NCBI GenBank assembly: GCA_900313265.1
Contig: OMRN01000202.1
Location: 1 to 6,378, forward strand
Source: an uncultured Lachnospiraceae bacterium
GTDB taxonomy: Bacteria > Bacillota > Clostridia > Lachnospirales > Lachnospiraceae
Length of the DNA: 6,378 bases
Direction: 5' to 3'
Shown piece by piece: positions 1-6,370 of this stretch. The notes beneath the pieces are model-generated. The model ran no database searches. It was not told the DNA's origin and saw only the letters and a list, made by a program, of their open reading frames with translations. The position numbers and the translations under genes were made by a program. Within the stretch, counting starts at the first letter, position 1; the number at the start of each line of letters is the position of its first letter.

Positions 1-417
1 CACATGCTCAAGGGAAGGACGAATGGTCTTAAACCGTTTCTTTACTGAATCGGGTTTCCTGCATTCGTTTAAAATATCCTCAATCAAAGCGGACTCGATA
101 TCCGGATAATCTTCGTGGAATAATTCCGCAAATTCAGCAACAATGTCTTCATCTACGAACTTGCTTACAATCTTATCAAAAGCTTTTTCATCCACCATTA
201 AAAGGTATTTCTTATCGGATGTACTGATCTCGTATACGGCATAATTGTCATATGCCATGGAAATAACCGGTATTAATCCTCCAAGTACGGCTTTAAAGAA
301 ATCGCCTTTCGCCGATTCGTATACTTTATTCTCTAAAACAAGAACAATCGGAACTTTCTTGGTGAAACGATTCGTTGAATCCAGTCCGGTAATCTTTACA
401 TATCTCTTCCTGCGTTC
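1..417 (-). other. Unrecognised C-terminal extension after the nuclease domain (continues outside)
   Basis: After a charged linker (1861-1902), residues about 1903-2041 form a further region that I do not recognise. It has strands such as VPIVLVLEN (1924-1932) and YLLMVDE (1972-1978), a 'FFKAVLGGLIPVIS' helix-strand segment (1942-1955) and an acidic helical part (1982-2021). I do not see the DUF3320 signature that often closes such proteins. The stop codon lies beyond the left edge, so the domain may be incomplete. Confidence 0.5.
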
Positions 418-3400
418 CCCGGAATCATCTTTCTTTCTGGCTCTCGGAGCGGTATTCGGAGCATCGATTACTTCCGAAGGAGGACAATAATCAAAATCTT
501 TCGTCTTTCCTTCCGCTGACTGCACTTCTTCTTTTCTCTTTTCCAAAACCGAAAGAAGCTCTTTAATCTCTTCTTCACGGTTATCCCACCAGTCCATGGT
601 CCAGATACGGTGCAGGCTCCATCCGAGTCCTCTTAAAATACTCAGTTGGGAAATTTCGCGATCCTTAGTATTATTTAAAGATGCCTTGTAGGTGTCTCCG
701 TCCAGCATAATTCCGAGAAGGTATTCATTTTCATCAAAAGGATTGATAACGGCAATATCGATTTTAAAATTAGAATGCCCGATATTACACTGATAAGCAT
801 AACCGTTCTCATCAAGCACCTTGCAGATGGAACTGATAATTCCTTTCGGCTTTGATTCCTCTTCGGTCAGAGAATCCAACGTATAGCCGAGTTCCGCGAA
901 TTTTAAGAATGCCTGTAATCCTTCCACGCCCTTGGATGTCGTATTGGAAATCATGCTATACGTCATGGAGGAGAACAGGATAATTTCGTGTTTTGCCCTG
1001 GTTATGGCAACATTCAGTCTTCTCCAGCCACCTTCTTTATTGAGAGGTCCGAAATTCGCCGGTCTTCTTCGATCTTCATCCAGTCCGTATGTAACGGAGA
1101 ACAGAATAATATCTCTTTCATCACCCTGAACATTTTCAAGGTTCCTTACGATCAAGGGTTCCTCACCGTTATTCGCCCATGCATCCAGGGCGGGATCTTT
1201 GCGATATTCAATATCCAGTAAAGATTCAATCAGTTTTCGCTGCGTTTCATTGAACGTCACAATACCGATAGAATACTTTCTTAAATTCTCCTCATTAAAT
1301 CTGCGAAGAACCTCCGTAATAATTGCCTGTGCTTCTTTTTCATTCGTCCGGTCTTTTCCGGATTTGAATACACCGTTAACCGTGCAGAGTTTCACCCTCT
1401 TTTCACGGTCATTGACCGAAGGGAAGGTAAGCATTTTGTTTTCGTAATAGTTCTGATTACTGAATGCGATTAAGCTCTCATGTCTGCTTCGGTAATGCCA
1501 GCGCAGATGCGTTTCCGGCATTCCGAGAATCAGGCAGTCATCCAGAATGCTGTCGAGGTCTTCGATTTCCACGTTATCTTCATCAAAGGTATCCCCCATA
1601 AAGAAGCTTGTCGGAGGCATCTGATTGGGATCACCTACAATAACCGCATTCCTTCCTCTGCTTAAAGATCCGACCGCTTCACAGGTACGAATCTGCGATG
1701 CCTCATCAAACATCACGATGTCAAAAAGTTCACTCTCGGGAGAAATAAACTGTGCCACGGACAGAGGACTCATTAAGAAACAAGGACACATTTTTCTCGT
1801 AACATTCGGCGCCTTGTCCATAATTGTCCGGATTGACAGACCTCTTCCGTTGCTCGTAATCGCTTTTGTTAAAAACTTAAGCTCAGCCGTTTCTCCGGAA
1901 TCCCCGTGTCCCGAAGGAAGATTATGGGACAGTTTATAAAGCATTTCCTCTTTGGTCAGTTCAATCAGTTCGTCTTCCAGAATTTTGTATTCACGGATAC
2001 TTTCATCAAATGTATTTCCGGTAAACTTGTCAAAAACAGGTTCATCGGCTATTACATTCCAGATCAGCGCCTTTAAGAGACATCTCTTATATACAGGAAC
2101 CACTTTTTCATGTTCCAGACCGGAAGAATATAACTCACAGATATCTTCCAGACCGTTTGAAAGGCATTCTGCCCTGATTTCCTGATAATTCACCCAGTCA
2201 CGAAGTTTCGAATAATTTTCTTCAATGTCATTAAGGCACTCTTTCTTCCTGCCGATCCAGTCCGTTGCATCTTCCGGCATCGTCATTACAAGCAACTCGG
2301 AAATAACCTGTTCGCTCTGAGTAAATGCTTCTCTTCTGTTCAGCAGATCTTTCATGAGAGGAATTGCCGCAGAAAGCATGTTGTTTGCACGAAGTGTCGC
2401 TATTTTCGAAGAATAGTTTTCAACAGCCGAAAGCCGGTTCTCCCACTCCTGCTGTTTATCTAAAACATCTTCCATGGTAACACTGTCCGTTACCATTTCC
2501 TGAAGACAGGACGGAACCGACTGCTTTACCGATTCGAATTCCTGCAAGAGGCTCTTATACTCCGATATTTCGGCAGACATGGAAGGAATCATGTCCTTTG
2601 TAACCGGAAATGTCGTATATGTTCCAAGTTCGGCGGATACGGATGATATCGCTTTCTCCTTGCCGAATATTTTTCGCTCCGCTTCTGCATACTTCGTTAC
2701 AAAAATATTCAGATCTACGGAAAGAATTTCCTCTTTGTAGCGATTGAAGAATTCCTGCTTCGTAACGGCCAGCTGATCTCTTTTTGCAATATAGGCACTC
2801 ATAAACTGAACGGCTTCCTCGACAGCATTCGGTTTAAGAAGCCAGGCCGGTATCTCTTCACTTTTTATGACCGCATCGGATAATCCGAACAGATTCAGCC
2901 ATTCCATTTTTGTCGTCGGATTTGCCTCTCCGATACTCTGTGATACTTCTTCCGCTTTCGTAACAAGATCCTTGCAAGCCTTTTCAAATCCGGCAATTGC
3001 ATCATCCAGATCCACTTTTAAACTCTTTGAATAAACGGTCAGCCCGACAGAGGAAAACATATGACCCTGGGGATGTCCCATCACTTTTCCTGCTGCAACC
3101 AGTCTTTCCAGCAAAGCAACGTTTCTTTCGTATTCCTTAACCGTAATCGAGCCAAGTAACTCTTTATCCGGACGAATATGTTCCGGATACTCCGGAATCA
3201 TTTCATATTCGTCAATCATTTCCCTGACACTCAGACCGAAATTGCGCTTTTTATGTAATGCGATACCATATTCATTCAAAGCAGCTCTGCGTTCACAGAT
3301 TTGTGCCATTTTTTCATCATAATCCGTTGACATCGCAAGTACGCGGAAGTTTTCACGAACGCGCTTAAACTGCTCTAAAACTTCAGATTTCTTAATCTTA

Positions 3401-6123
3401 TTTGAATGAATTTCAATACAAAAATCGCCGATACCGATTGAATCCAGACGTTTCTTAACAACATTAAGCGCCGCCGGTTTCTCCGCGACGAACAAAACCG
3501 TCTTTCCTCTGGTCAGCGCATTTGCAATCATTGCGGTAATGGTTTGTGATTTACCGGCTCCCGGCGGTCCGTGAAGAACGAAACTCACATCGTTTGCCGC
3601 CATGTTAACGGCACGAAGCTGTGAATCATCCACATTTACCGGCAGATACGGCATATCCTTCTGTTCGAAAGACGGCATATAGGTATTCCATTCCACCTCA
3701 CCGTCCATTAATGCCTGCACTACCTTGCTTCTCCGAAGCATCTCCGGATGTGTGTGGATATCATTCCACATCACAAACGAAGTAAAGGAAAAATTTCCGA
3801 TATATGCATTTTCCAAAACATCCCAGCTCTGTTTTTTCATAATCGCGGAACGAATCATCGCAAAAATCTTGGCGACGTCCACGCCATGTTCATCCATCGG
3901 AGGCGGAATCAGCCCCGGAATCTCCAAGTCAAACTTCTGTTTCAGGAATTCAAGGAGTGTTACATTTACCTGCGTTTCATCATCCACACTTCGGATTACA
4001 TATCCTTCGCTGGCCGATTTACGGATCATTTCAATCGGAACTAATACAATCGGTGCATAATACGGTTTCGTATGTTCAACCCATCTGAGTTCTCCCAAAA
4101 CAAGATAAAGCGTATTGGCGCCGCTTTCCGCCATCGCATCTTTGGTTTCCCGATAAATTCTTGCCAGTTCTTTTTCAATTTTTTTATCATCCCAGATGGC
4201 ATGAAGTCTGCGGTTTTTTGTTTCCTTCCGGATTAACTCGGCATACTCGCCCAGCTGGTTTCTTGTTTCAGGCACTTCAACGGCGTCAATTTTCCGGATT
4301 GTCCATTCCTCCGGAATCGAACAAACCTTGTATTCCGCATTTTCAGAAAAGGCATCTTCCATCTCCGCGAGATTGTTGGCAAGCAACGGAATCGCTTTCT
4401 TTGAAATGCTGATTAACGGGTTTCTGGTACCCAGATCCAGGAGTTTTCTCTCCCATTGTGTCAGTTTGGTAACTTCTTCTTTCTGAACATTTTCAAAGGA
4501 AAAGGTCTGAACATCTTTATCGGACAGTTCGGTCAGTTCCGATTCATCCAATTCTTTATGTTCCACCTCAAAGAAACCGGTATCCCTCTTTTCAAGCGGC
4601 ATCGGCTTAATATTTCCTTTTCTGGCACGCCGGATATCAAGGACTCCGTCAAAAGAACTGTACTCCGCTACACTTTGCTTGGCGCTGATCATGGCATCAT
4701 CAAAGCTGGCCGAGTTTCCGGAACACATGGCGGTACTTTCCACCACAACCAGTTCTCCGAGTTCAATTCGCTTTTCCACTTCCGTCGGATCGGGAGTAAA
4801 TGAATCGGTGAAGTTATTATCAACAAGCCATACTCCCGAGAATATATGACCGTCCACCAACACTAAAACAGGGTTTAATCCCATTTGTTCCAGACATGCG
4901 ACATAGAGAAGCGACATATCCATACAGTTGCCCATGTGATACGTCATAATTTCGTCCGCAAAGCGAATTTTCTGGCCTTCATGGATAAACCCGGCCGGTG
5001 CGGTGGCATATCGGATATTTTTCTTCTGAATGGCCGCATAGGCAGCATTTGCCATTTCAAGCACTCTCTTCGGATCTCCGGTCTGATATCCGGTGATGGA
5101 TGGATTTCCTGTTTGTCTTTCCAGATAGGTTGACGCATAATAAAGCAGGCTTGAAATAACCGGGTTATTGGGGGTAATAAAGGATGCCAGCAAAACGGAA
5201 TCATAATCCACTCCCGGCCACTGATTAATCGCCAAAACATTGATTTCTGTTCCGTATCTCGCCAGTTCATCCTCTCCGTATGTAATACATACATAAAGAT
5301 TGCAGGTCACTTTTTCGGATAATTTCTTTAAAGCGTTCCCGTTAATTTGGAATGTCGGCCCCTTATAGGTATAGGTTTCGTTTGGTGCCAGTGATGCAAT
5401 ATAAAACGGCTCCATATCAAAGAAATAGAAATCCGAATAGCATCTTATTACAAGATGTTTATATTCATTCTCCGTGTTGTTCTTAATGACGATATTATCA
5501 ACTAAAAGAGTTCCGTTCTGATATAAGGAAAATGCAAAAAGCGGTGCCACGTCAGCAGTCACATTAATGCTGCCGTCATGCTTTTTTATAAAAGGCCAGT
5601 TAACGTTGTAGGTTACGTTCACCTTCTCTTCTGTTTTTTCGTTGGTTGGCGTTATCTCAGGTTCAGCCTCAGATTCAATCTCAGTCTCATTTTCTTCATC
5701 CGGTTCTATTACAGATTCGTTATCATCTGATATTTCCGGTTCTGAATTTTCTGTCTCTGAATCATCGGACTCCTCTACAACTTCCGGCTCTTCCGGAATT
5801 TCCGGCTCTTCATCCGTCGTTTCTACGTTGAAATTCTCATCAACAATAGTTTCACCCTTATTCAGCAACCCGTTTTCATCTGCATACAAAAGCACTGCAG
5901 CCATATGCTTGCACTTCTGTCCGGATTTTGACAGCGGGCAGGAACACTCCATTCCGGCAATCTCATCACCGGACGTTTCCACTTTTACGTGAAAATCATC
6001 CAGTCCCTTTACATCCGCTGAAATAGAGTTTCCACTCTGCATTATATTCTGAACGGCATTCTTTCTAAGATACTGTTCACTCCCCTTAATTACATTTTCC
6101 TGAAACAACGATTTCCATTGCAT
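1..6123 (-). CDS. Giant SWIM / transglutaminase-like / DUF4011 / SF1 helicase / Vsr-like nuclease protein (Hhe-like), C-terminus cut by window edge
   Basis: The frame is open from ATG at 6121-6123 to the window edge: 2041 codons with no stop, so the end is missing. Domains in order: SWIM zinc finger (residues 1-81), Glu-rich linker (101-166), beta-rich domain (about 168-300), transglutaminase-like domain (about 365-480), DUF4011 (about 553-740, signature LLDLGTRNPL at 561-570), SF1 helicase (about 826-1742), Vsr/MTES_1575-type nuclease (about 1757-1860) and an unassigned tail. Helicase motifs resemble Upf1-like enzymes: GPPGAGKS (852-859), DEASQ (1473-1477), GDPNQMPP (1497-1504), WHYRS (1542-1546), QGDERD (1665-1670) and RLNVAITRAK (1702-1711). 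The protein is probably a cytosolic ATP-driven DNA or RNA translocase; I see no signal peptide or membrane segment. The DUF4011-helicase-Vsr order is that of the predicted phage-defence protein Hhe (known family); a defence role here is inferred. The start fits because the SWIM domain begins at Trp3 and an in-frame stop lies 18 bases upstream. It follows the YdbC-like gene, probably in one operon. Confidence 0.93.
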   Translation of the reverse strand, partial: MQWKSLFQENVIKGSEQYLRKNAVQNIMQSGNSISADVKGLDDFHVKVETSGDEIAGMECSCPLSKSGQKCKHMAAVLLYADENGLLNKGETIVDENFNVETTDEEPEIPEEPEVVEESDDSETENSEPEISDDNESVIEPDEENETEIESEAEPEITPTNEKTEEKVNVTYNVNWPFIKKHDGSINVTADVAPLFAFSLYQNGTLLVDNIVIKNNTENEYKHLVIRCYSDFYFFDMEPFYIASLAPNETYTYKGPTFQINGNALKKLSEKVTCNLYVCITYGEDELARYGTEINVLAINQWPGVDYDSVLLASFITPNNPVISSLLYYASTYLERQTGNPSITGYQTGDPKRVLEMANAAYAAIQKKNIRYATAPAGFIHEGQKIRFADEIMTYHMGNCMDMSLLYVACLEQMGLNPVLVLVDGHIFSGVWLVDNNFTDSFTPDPTEVEKRIELGELVVVESTAMCSGNSASFDDAMISAKQSVAEYSSFDGVLDIRRARKGNIKPMPLEKRDTGFFEVEHKELDESELTELSDKDVQTFSFENVQKEEVTKLTQWERKLLDLGTRNPLISISKKAIPLLANNLAEMEDAFSENAEYKVCSIPEEWTIRKIDAVEVPETRNQLGEYAELIRKETKNRRLHAIWDDKKIEKELARIYRETKDAMAESGANTLYLVLGELRWVEHTKPYYAPIVLVPIEMIRKSASEGYVIRSVDDETQVNVTLLEFLKQKFDLEIPGLIPPPMDEHGVDVAKIFAMIRSAIMKKQSWDVLENAYIGNFSFTSFVMWNDIHTHPEMLRRSKVVQALMDGEVEWNTYMPSFEQKDMPYLPVNVDDSQLRAVNMAANDVSFVLHGPPGAGKSQTITAMIANALTRGKTVLFVAEKPAALNVVKKRLDSIGIGDFCIEIHSNKIKKSEVLEQFKRVRENFRVLAMSTDYDEKMAQICERRAALNEYGIALHKKRNFGLSVREMIDEYEMIPEYPEHIRPDKELLGSITVKEYERNVALLERLVAAGKVMGHPQGHMFSSVGLTVYSKSLKVDLDDAIAGFEKACKDLVTKAEEVSQSIGEANPTTKMEWLNLFGLSDAVIKSEEIPAWLLKPNAVEEAVQFMSAYIAKRDQLAVTKQEFFNRYKEEILSVDLNIFVTKYAEAERKIFGKEKAISSVSAELGTYTTFPVTKDMIPSMSAEISEYKSLLQEFESVKQSVPSCLQEMVTDSVTMEDVLDKQQEWENRLSAVENYSSKIATLRANNMLSAAIPLMKDLLNRREAFTQSEQVISELLVMTMPEDATDWIGRKKECLNDIEENYSKLRDWVNYQEIRAECLSNGLEDICELYSSGLEHEKVVPVYKRCLLKALIWNVIADEPVFDKFTGNTFDESIREYKILEDELIELTKEEMLYKLSHNLPSGHGDSGETAELKFLTKAITSNGRGLSIRTIMDKAPNVTRKMCPCFLMSPLSVAQFISPESELFDIVMFDEASQIRTCEAVGSLSRGRNAVIVGDPNQMPPTSFFMGDTFDEDNVEIEDLDSILDDCLILGMPETHLRWHYRSRHESLIAFSNQNYYENKMLTFPSVNDREKRVKLCTVNGVFKSGKDRTNEKEAQAIITEVLRRFNEENLRKYSIGIVTFNETQRKLIESLLDIEYRKDPALDAWANNGEEPLIVRNLENVQGDERDIILFSVTYGLDEDRRRPANFGPLNKEGGWRRLNVAITRAKHEIILFSSMTYSMISNTTSKGVEGLQAFLKFAELGYTLDSLTEEESKPKGIISSICKVLDENGYAYQCNIGHSNFKIDIAVINPFDENEYLLGIMLDGDTYKASLNNTKDREISQLSILRGLGWSLHRIWTMDWWDNREEEIKELLSVLEKRKEEVQSAEGKTKDFDYCPPSEVIDAPNTAPRARKKDDSGERRKRYVKITGLDSTNRFTKKVPIVLVLENKVYESAKGDFFKAVLGGLIPVISMAYDNYAVYEISTSDKKYLLMVDEKAFDKIVSKFVDEDIVAEFAELFHEDYPDIESALIEDILNECRKPDSVKKRFKTIRPSLEHV
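544..855 (-). other. Vsr/MTES_1575-type restriction-endonuclease-fold domain, active site apparently altered
   Basis: Residues about 1757-1860 match the nuclease domain that ends DUF4011 helicases: GYAYQCNIGHSNFKIDIAV (1774-1792), YLLGIMLDG (1801-1809), TKDREISQLSILRGLGW (1819-1835) and LHRIWTMDWW (1837-1846). The first-strand Asp (Asp1789) and Asp1808 are kept. The position where I expect Glu in 'GIECDG' is Met1806, the usual His after 'DG..Y' is Lys1813, and the Glu expected in the first helix appears to be Ile (about 1763). The fold call is firm; catalytic competence is doubtful. The consensus is from memory. Confidence 0.78.
898..3648 (-). other. Upf1-like SF1 helicase core with a long helical insert
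   Basis: The first RecA-like lobe begins with DSQLRAV (833-839) and Walker A at 852-859 (Lys858), followed by motif Ia TVLFVAEKPAALNVV (874-888). About 600 residues of mostly helical, charged sequence follow (roughly 905-1440, coiled-coil-like around 1180-1320) before Walker B VMFDEASQ (1470-1477) and motif III GDPNQMPP. The second lobe carries the WHYRS, ENVQGDERD and RRLNVAITRAK motifs. All ATPase residues I can check (Lys858, Asp1473, Glu1474, Gln1501, Arg1709) are present, so ATP hydrolysis should be intact. The size of the insert is normal for DUF4011 helicases as far as I recall. Confidence 0.9.
3904..4467 (-). other. DUF4011 domain
   Basis: Residues about 553-740. The diagnostic opening is WERKLLDLGTRNPLIS (557-572), matching the family signature of a Trp, then LLDL and RNPL. 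Further along are a conserved segment LYLVLGELRWVE (672-683) and the strand YAPIVLVPIEM (688-699). A later 'GNFSFTSFVMWNDI' block (776-789) leads to the helicase Q-motif-like DSQLRAV (833-839). DUF4011 is almost always fused to this type of helicase; its own activity is unknown. Confidence 0.82.
4684..5031 (-). other. Transglutaminase-like (papain-fold) domain inside the giant protein
   Basis: Residues about 365-480 carry the core of a transglutaminase-like fold. The nucleophile motif is GNCMD, with Cys400 at the start of a helix (MSLLYVACLEQMGL, 403-416). A strand follows (NPVLVLVDGH, 417-426) with His426 in GHIFSGVWL, and Asp435 or Asp440 is available as the third residue. A preceding 'GFIHEGQKIRF' segment (379-388) and a later 'LGELVVVEST' strand (455-464) also fit what I remember of DUF4011-helicase N-terminal regions. 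Members of the fold cleave peptides, transfer acyl groups or only bind, so the reaction cannot be told from sequence. Confidence 0.75.
5224..5622 (-). other. Beta-rich domain before the transglutaminase-like domain
   Basis: Residues about 168-300 alternate hydrophobic beta strands with polar turns: VNVTYNVNW (168-176), a strand around 187-201, a repeated 'IVIKNNT' type strand (211-217), LVIRCYSDFYFF (224-235), then CNLYVCITYG (274-283) and INVLAINQWPG (293-303). The layout recalls an immunoglobulin-like sandwich. In my recollection the same kind of domain, ending in a 'VL..N.WPG' motif, precedes the transglutaminase-like domain in other large DUF4011 helicases. The function is unknown; substrate recognition or scaffolding is plausible. 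Confidence 0.5.
5626..5823 (-). repeat. Highly acidic, low-complexity linker with a small hexapeptide repeat
   Basis: Residues 101-166 contain 32 Asp or Glu among 66 residues and only one Lys (163), with Ser, Thr, Pro and Ile between them. There is a short tandem repeat, EEPEIP then EEPEVV (105-116). In the DNA this appears as the 12-base direct repeat TTCCGGCTCTTC on the plus strand at 5782-5793 and 5800-5811, exactly 18 bases apart. The stretch should be disordered. It separates the SWIM finger from the folded core; such acidic stretches can act as flexible spacers or as DNA-mimic autoinhibitors (inference). Confidence 0.8.
5881..6123 (-). other. N-terminal SWIM zinc-finger domain of the giant protein
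   Basis: Residues 1-81 look like the SWIM region usually found at the front of bacterial SNF2-type helicases. There is a Trp/Phe-rich start (Trp3, Phe7), a 'KGSEQYLRKNAVQN' segment (13-26), a beta stretch (33-51) and then the metal ligands Cys60-x-Cys62-x8-Cys71-x-His73, followed by MAAVLLYA. This is the CxCxnCxH pattern that defines SWIM. The fold binds zinc and is thought to contact DNA or protein (family knowledge). All four ligands are present, so the finger should be functional. Confidence 0.88.
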
Positions 6124-6141
6124 ACTCTGTACCCCGTATTT
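6124..6141 (-). promoter_or_regulatory. 18-base intergenic gap with a weak ribosome-binding site for the giant gene
   Basis: The minus strand reads AAATACGGGGTACAGAGT before the ATG. The only candidate Shine-Dalgarno is CGGGGT (6131-6136), with GGGG ending eight bases before the start; it is weaker than that of the upstream gene. The gap is too short for a terminator and shows no hairpin. This supports co-transcription, with translation of the giant gene probably helped by ribosomes finishing ydbC. The gap is a multiple of three, so both genes share one frame. Confidence 0.55.
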
Positions 6142-6357
6142 TTAAATTTGGCTTAATACCAGATATAACTGCTTTGCTTCCTCTTCCGTTAATGTAATAC
6201 CTTTCCCCATTTTCTCATGGTCCGGTGCCCATTCGCGAATATCATATTTCGGCGAACCACCGTTCCAGGAAATCAGATTCAGTTCTTTTCTCCATCCTTT
6301 CGCATTTTCGGAAATCACCCCAATTTCCTCCACGATTTCATACGTAAAATCTGCCAT
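6142..6357 (-). CDS. ydbC: YdbC-family PC4-like single-stranded-DNA-binding protein
   Basis: This complete 71-residue gene runs from ATG at 6355-6357 to TAA at 6142-6144. The sequence fits the YdbC family, bacterial homologues of the C-terminal domain of eukaryotic coactivator PC4, which form small dimers that bind single-stranded DNA with little sequence preference (family knowledge). Visible hallmarks are the N-terminal strand FTYEIVEEIGVIS (4-16), the basic/aromatic segment GWRKELNLISWNG (21-33), the strand KYDIREW (37-43), the strongly conserved turn PDHEKMGKGITL (45-56) and a closing helix of Glu, Ala, Leu and Gln (57-71). Length is normal for the family. The start is supported by a Shine-Dalgarno seven bases upstream. 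The giant helicase gene begins 18 bases after its stop, in the same reading frame. The neighbourhood suggests, but does not prove, that it assists that helicase; YdbC proteins also occur in general housekeeping contexts. Confidence 0.9.
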   Translation of the reverse strand: MADFTYEIVEEIGVISENAKGWRKELNLISWNGGSPKYDIREWAPDHEKMGKGITLTEEEAKQLYLVLSQI

Positions 6358-6362
6358 GTTTT

Positions 6363-6370
6363 CACCCTCT
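6363..6370 (-). promoter_or_regulatory. Shine-Dalgarno of the ydbC-like gene
   Basis: On the minus strand the bases read AGAGGGTG, with the GAGGG core at 6365-6369 ending seven bases before the ATG at 6357. This purine-rich site is well placed and settles the start. Only 21 bases of leader are in the window, so the promoter for the gene pair must lie beyond the right edge. Confidence 0.75.

Noticed and set aside
4944..5294. A 116-codon minus-strand frame starting MYVLHTERM
   Set aside because: It overlaps the transglutaminase-like and beta-rich part of the giant gene in another frame, and that frame has the clear GQKIRF motif and the run-up to GNCMD. It is a shadow.
5782..5811. Two copies of TTCCGGCTCTTC as a possible operator or CRISPR-like repeat
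   Set aside because: There are only two copies, in frame, explained by the EEPEIP/EEPEVV peptide repeat. No CRISPR array or regulatory palindrome is visible anywhere in the window.
245..5992. Many plus-strand open frames of 61-116 codons, for example 1625-1939, 3725-4060 and 4456-4803
   Set aside because: All lie antisense within the single long minus-strand gene whose translation carries recognisable helicase, SWIM and nuclease motifs. None has a convincing family match.
5642..5992. Ser-rich plus-strand frame resembling a low-complexity secreted protein
   Set aside because: It is the complement of the acidic Glu-rich linker: Glu codons GAA/GAG read backwards give Ser/Phe/Leu-type codons. 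The composition is an artefact.
5881..6123. SWIM finger taken as evidence for an SNF2 helicase gene
   Set aside because: The ATPase downstream has Upf1-like SF1 motifs (DEASQ, GDPNQMPP, RLNVAITRAK) rather than SNF2 motifs, so it is a SWIM-SF1 fusion.
6124..6141. Possible terminator or promoter between the two genes
   Set aside because: Eighteen bases hold no GC-rich hairpin, T-tract or spaced -35/-10 pair.
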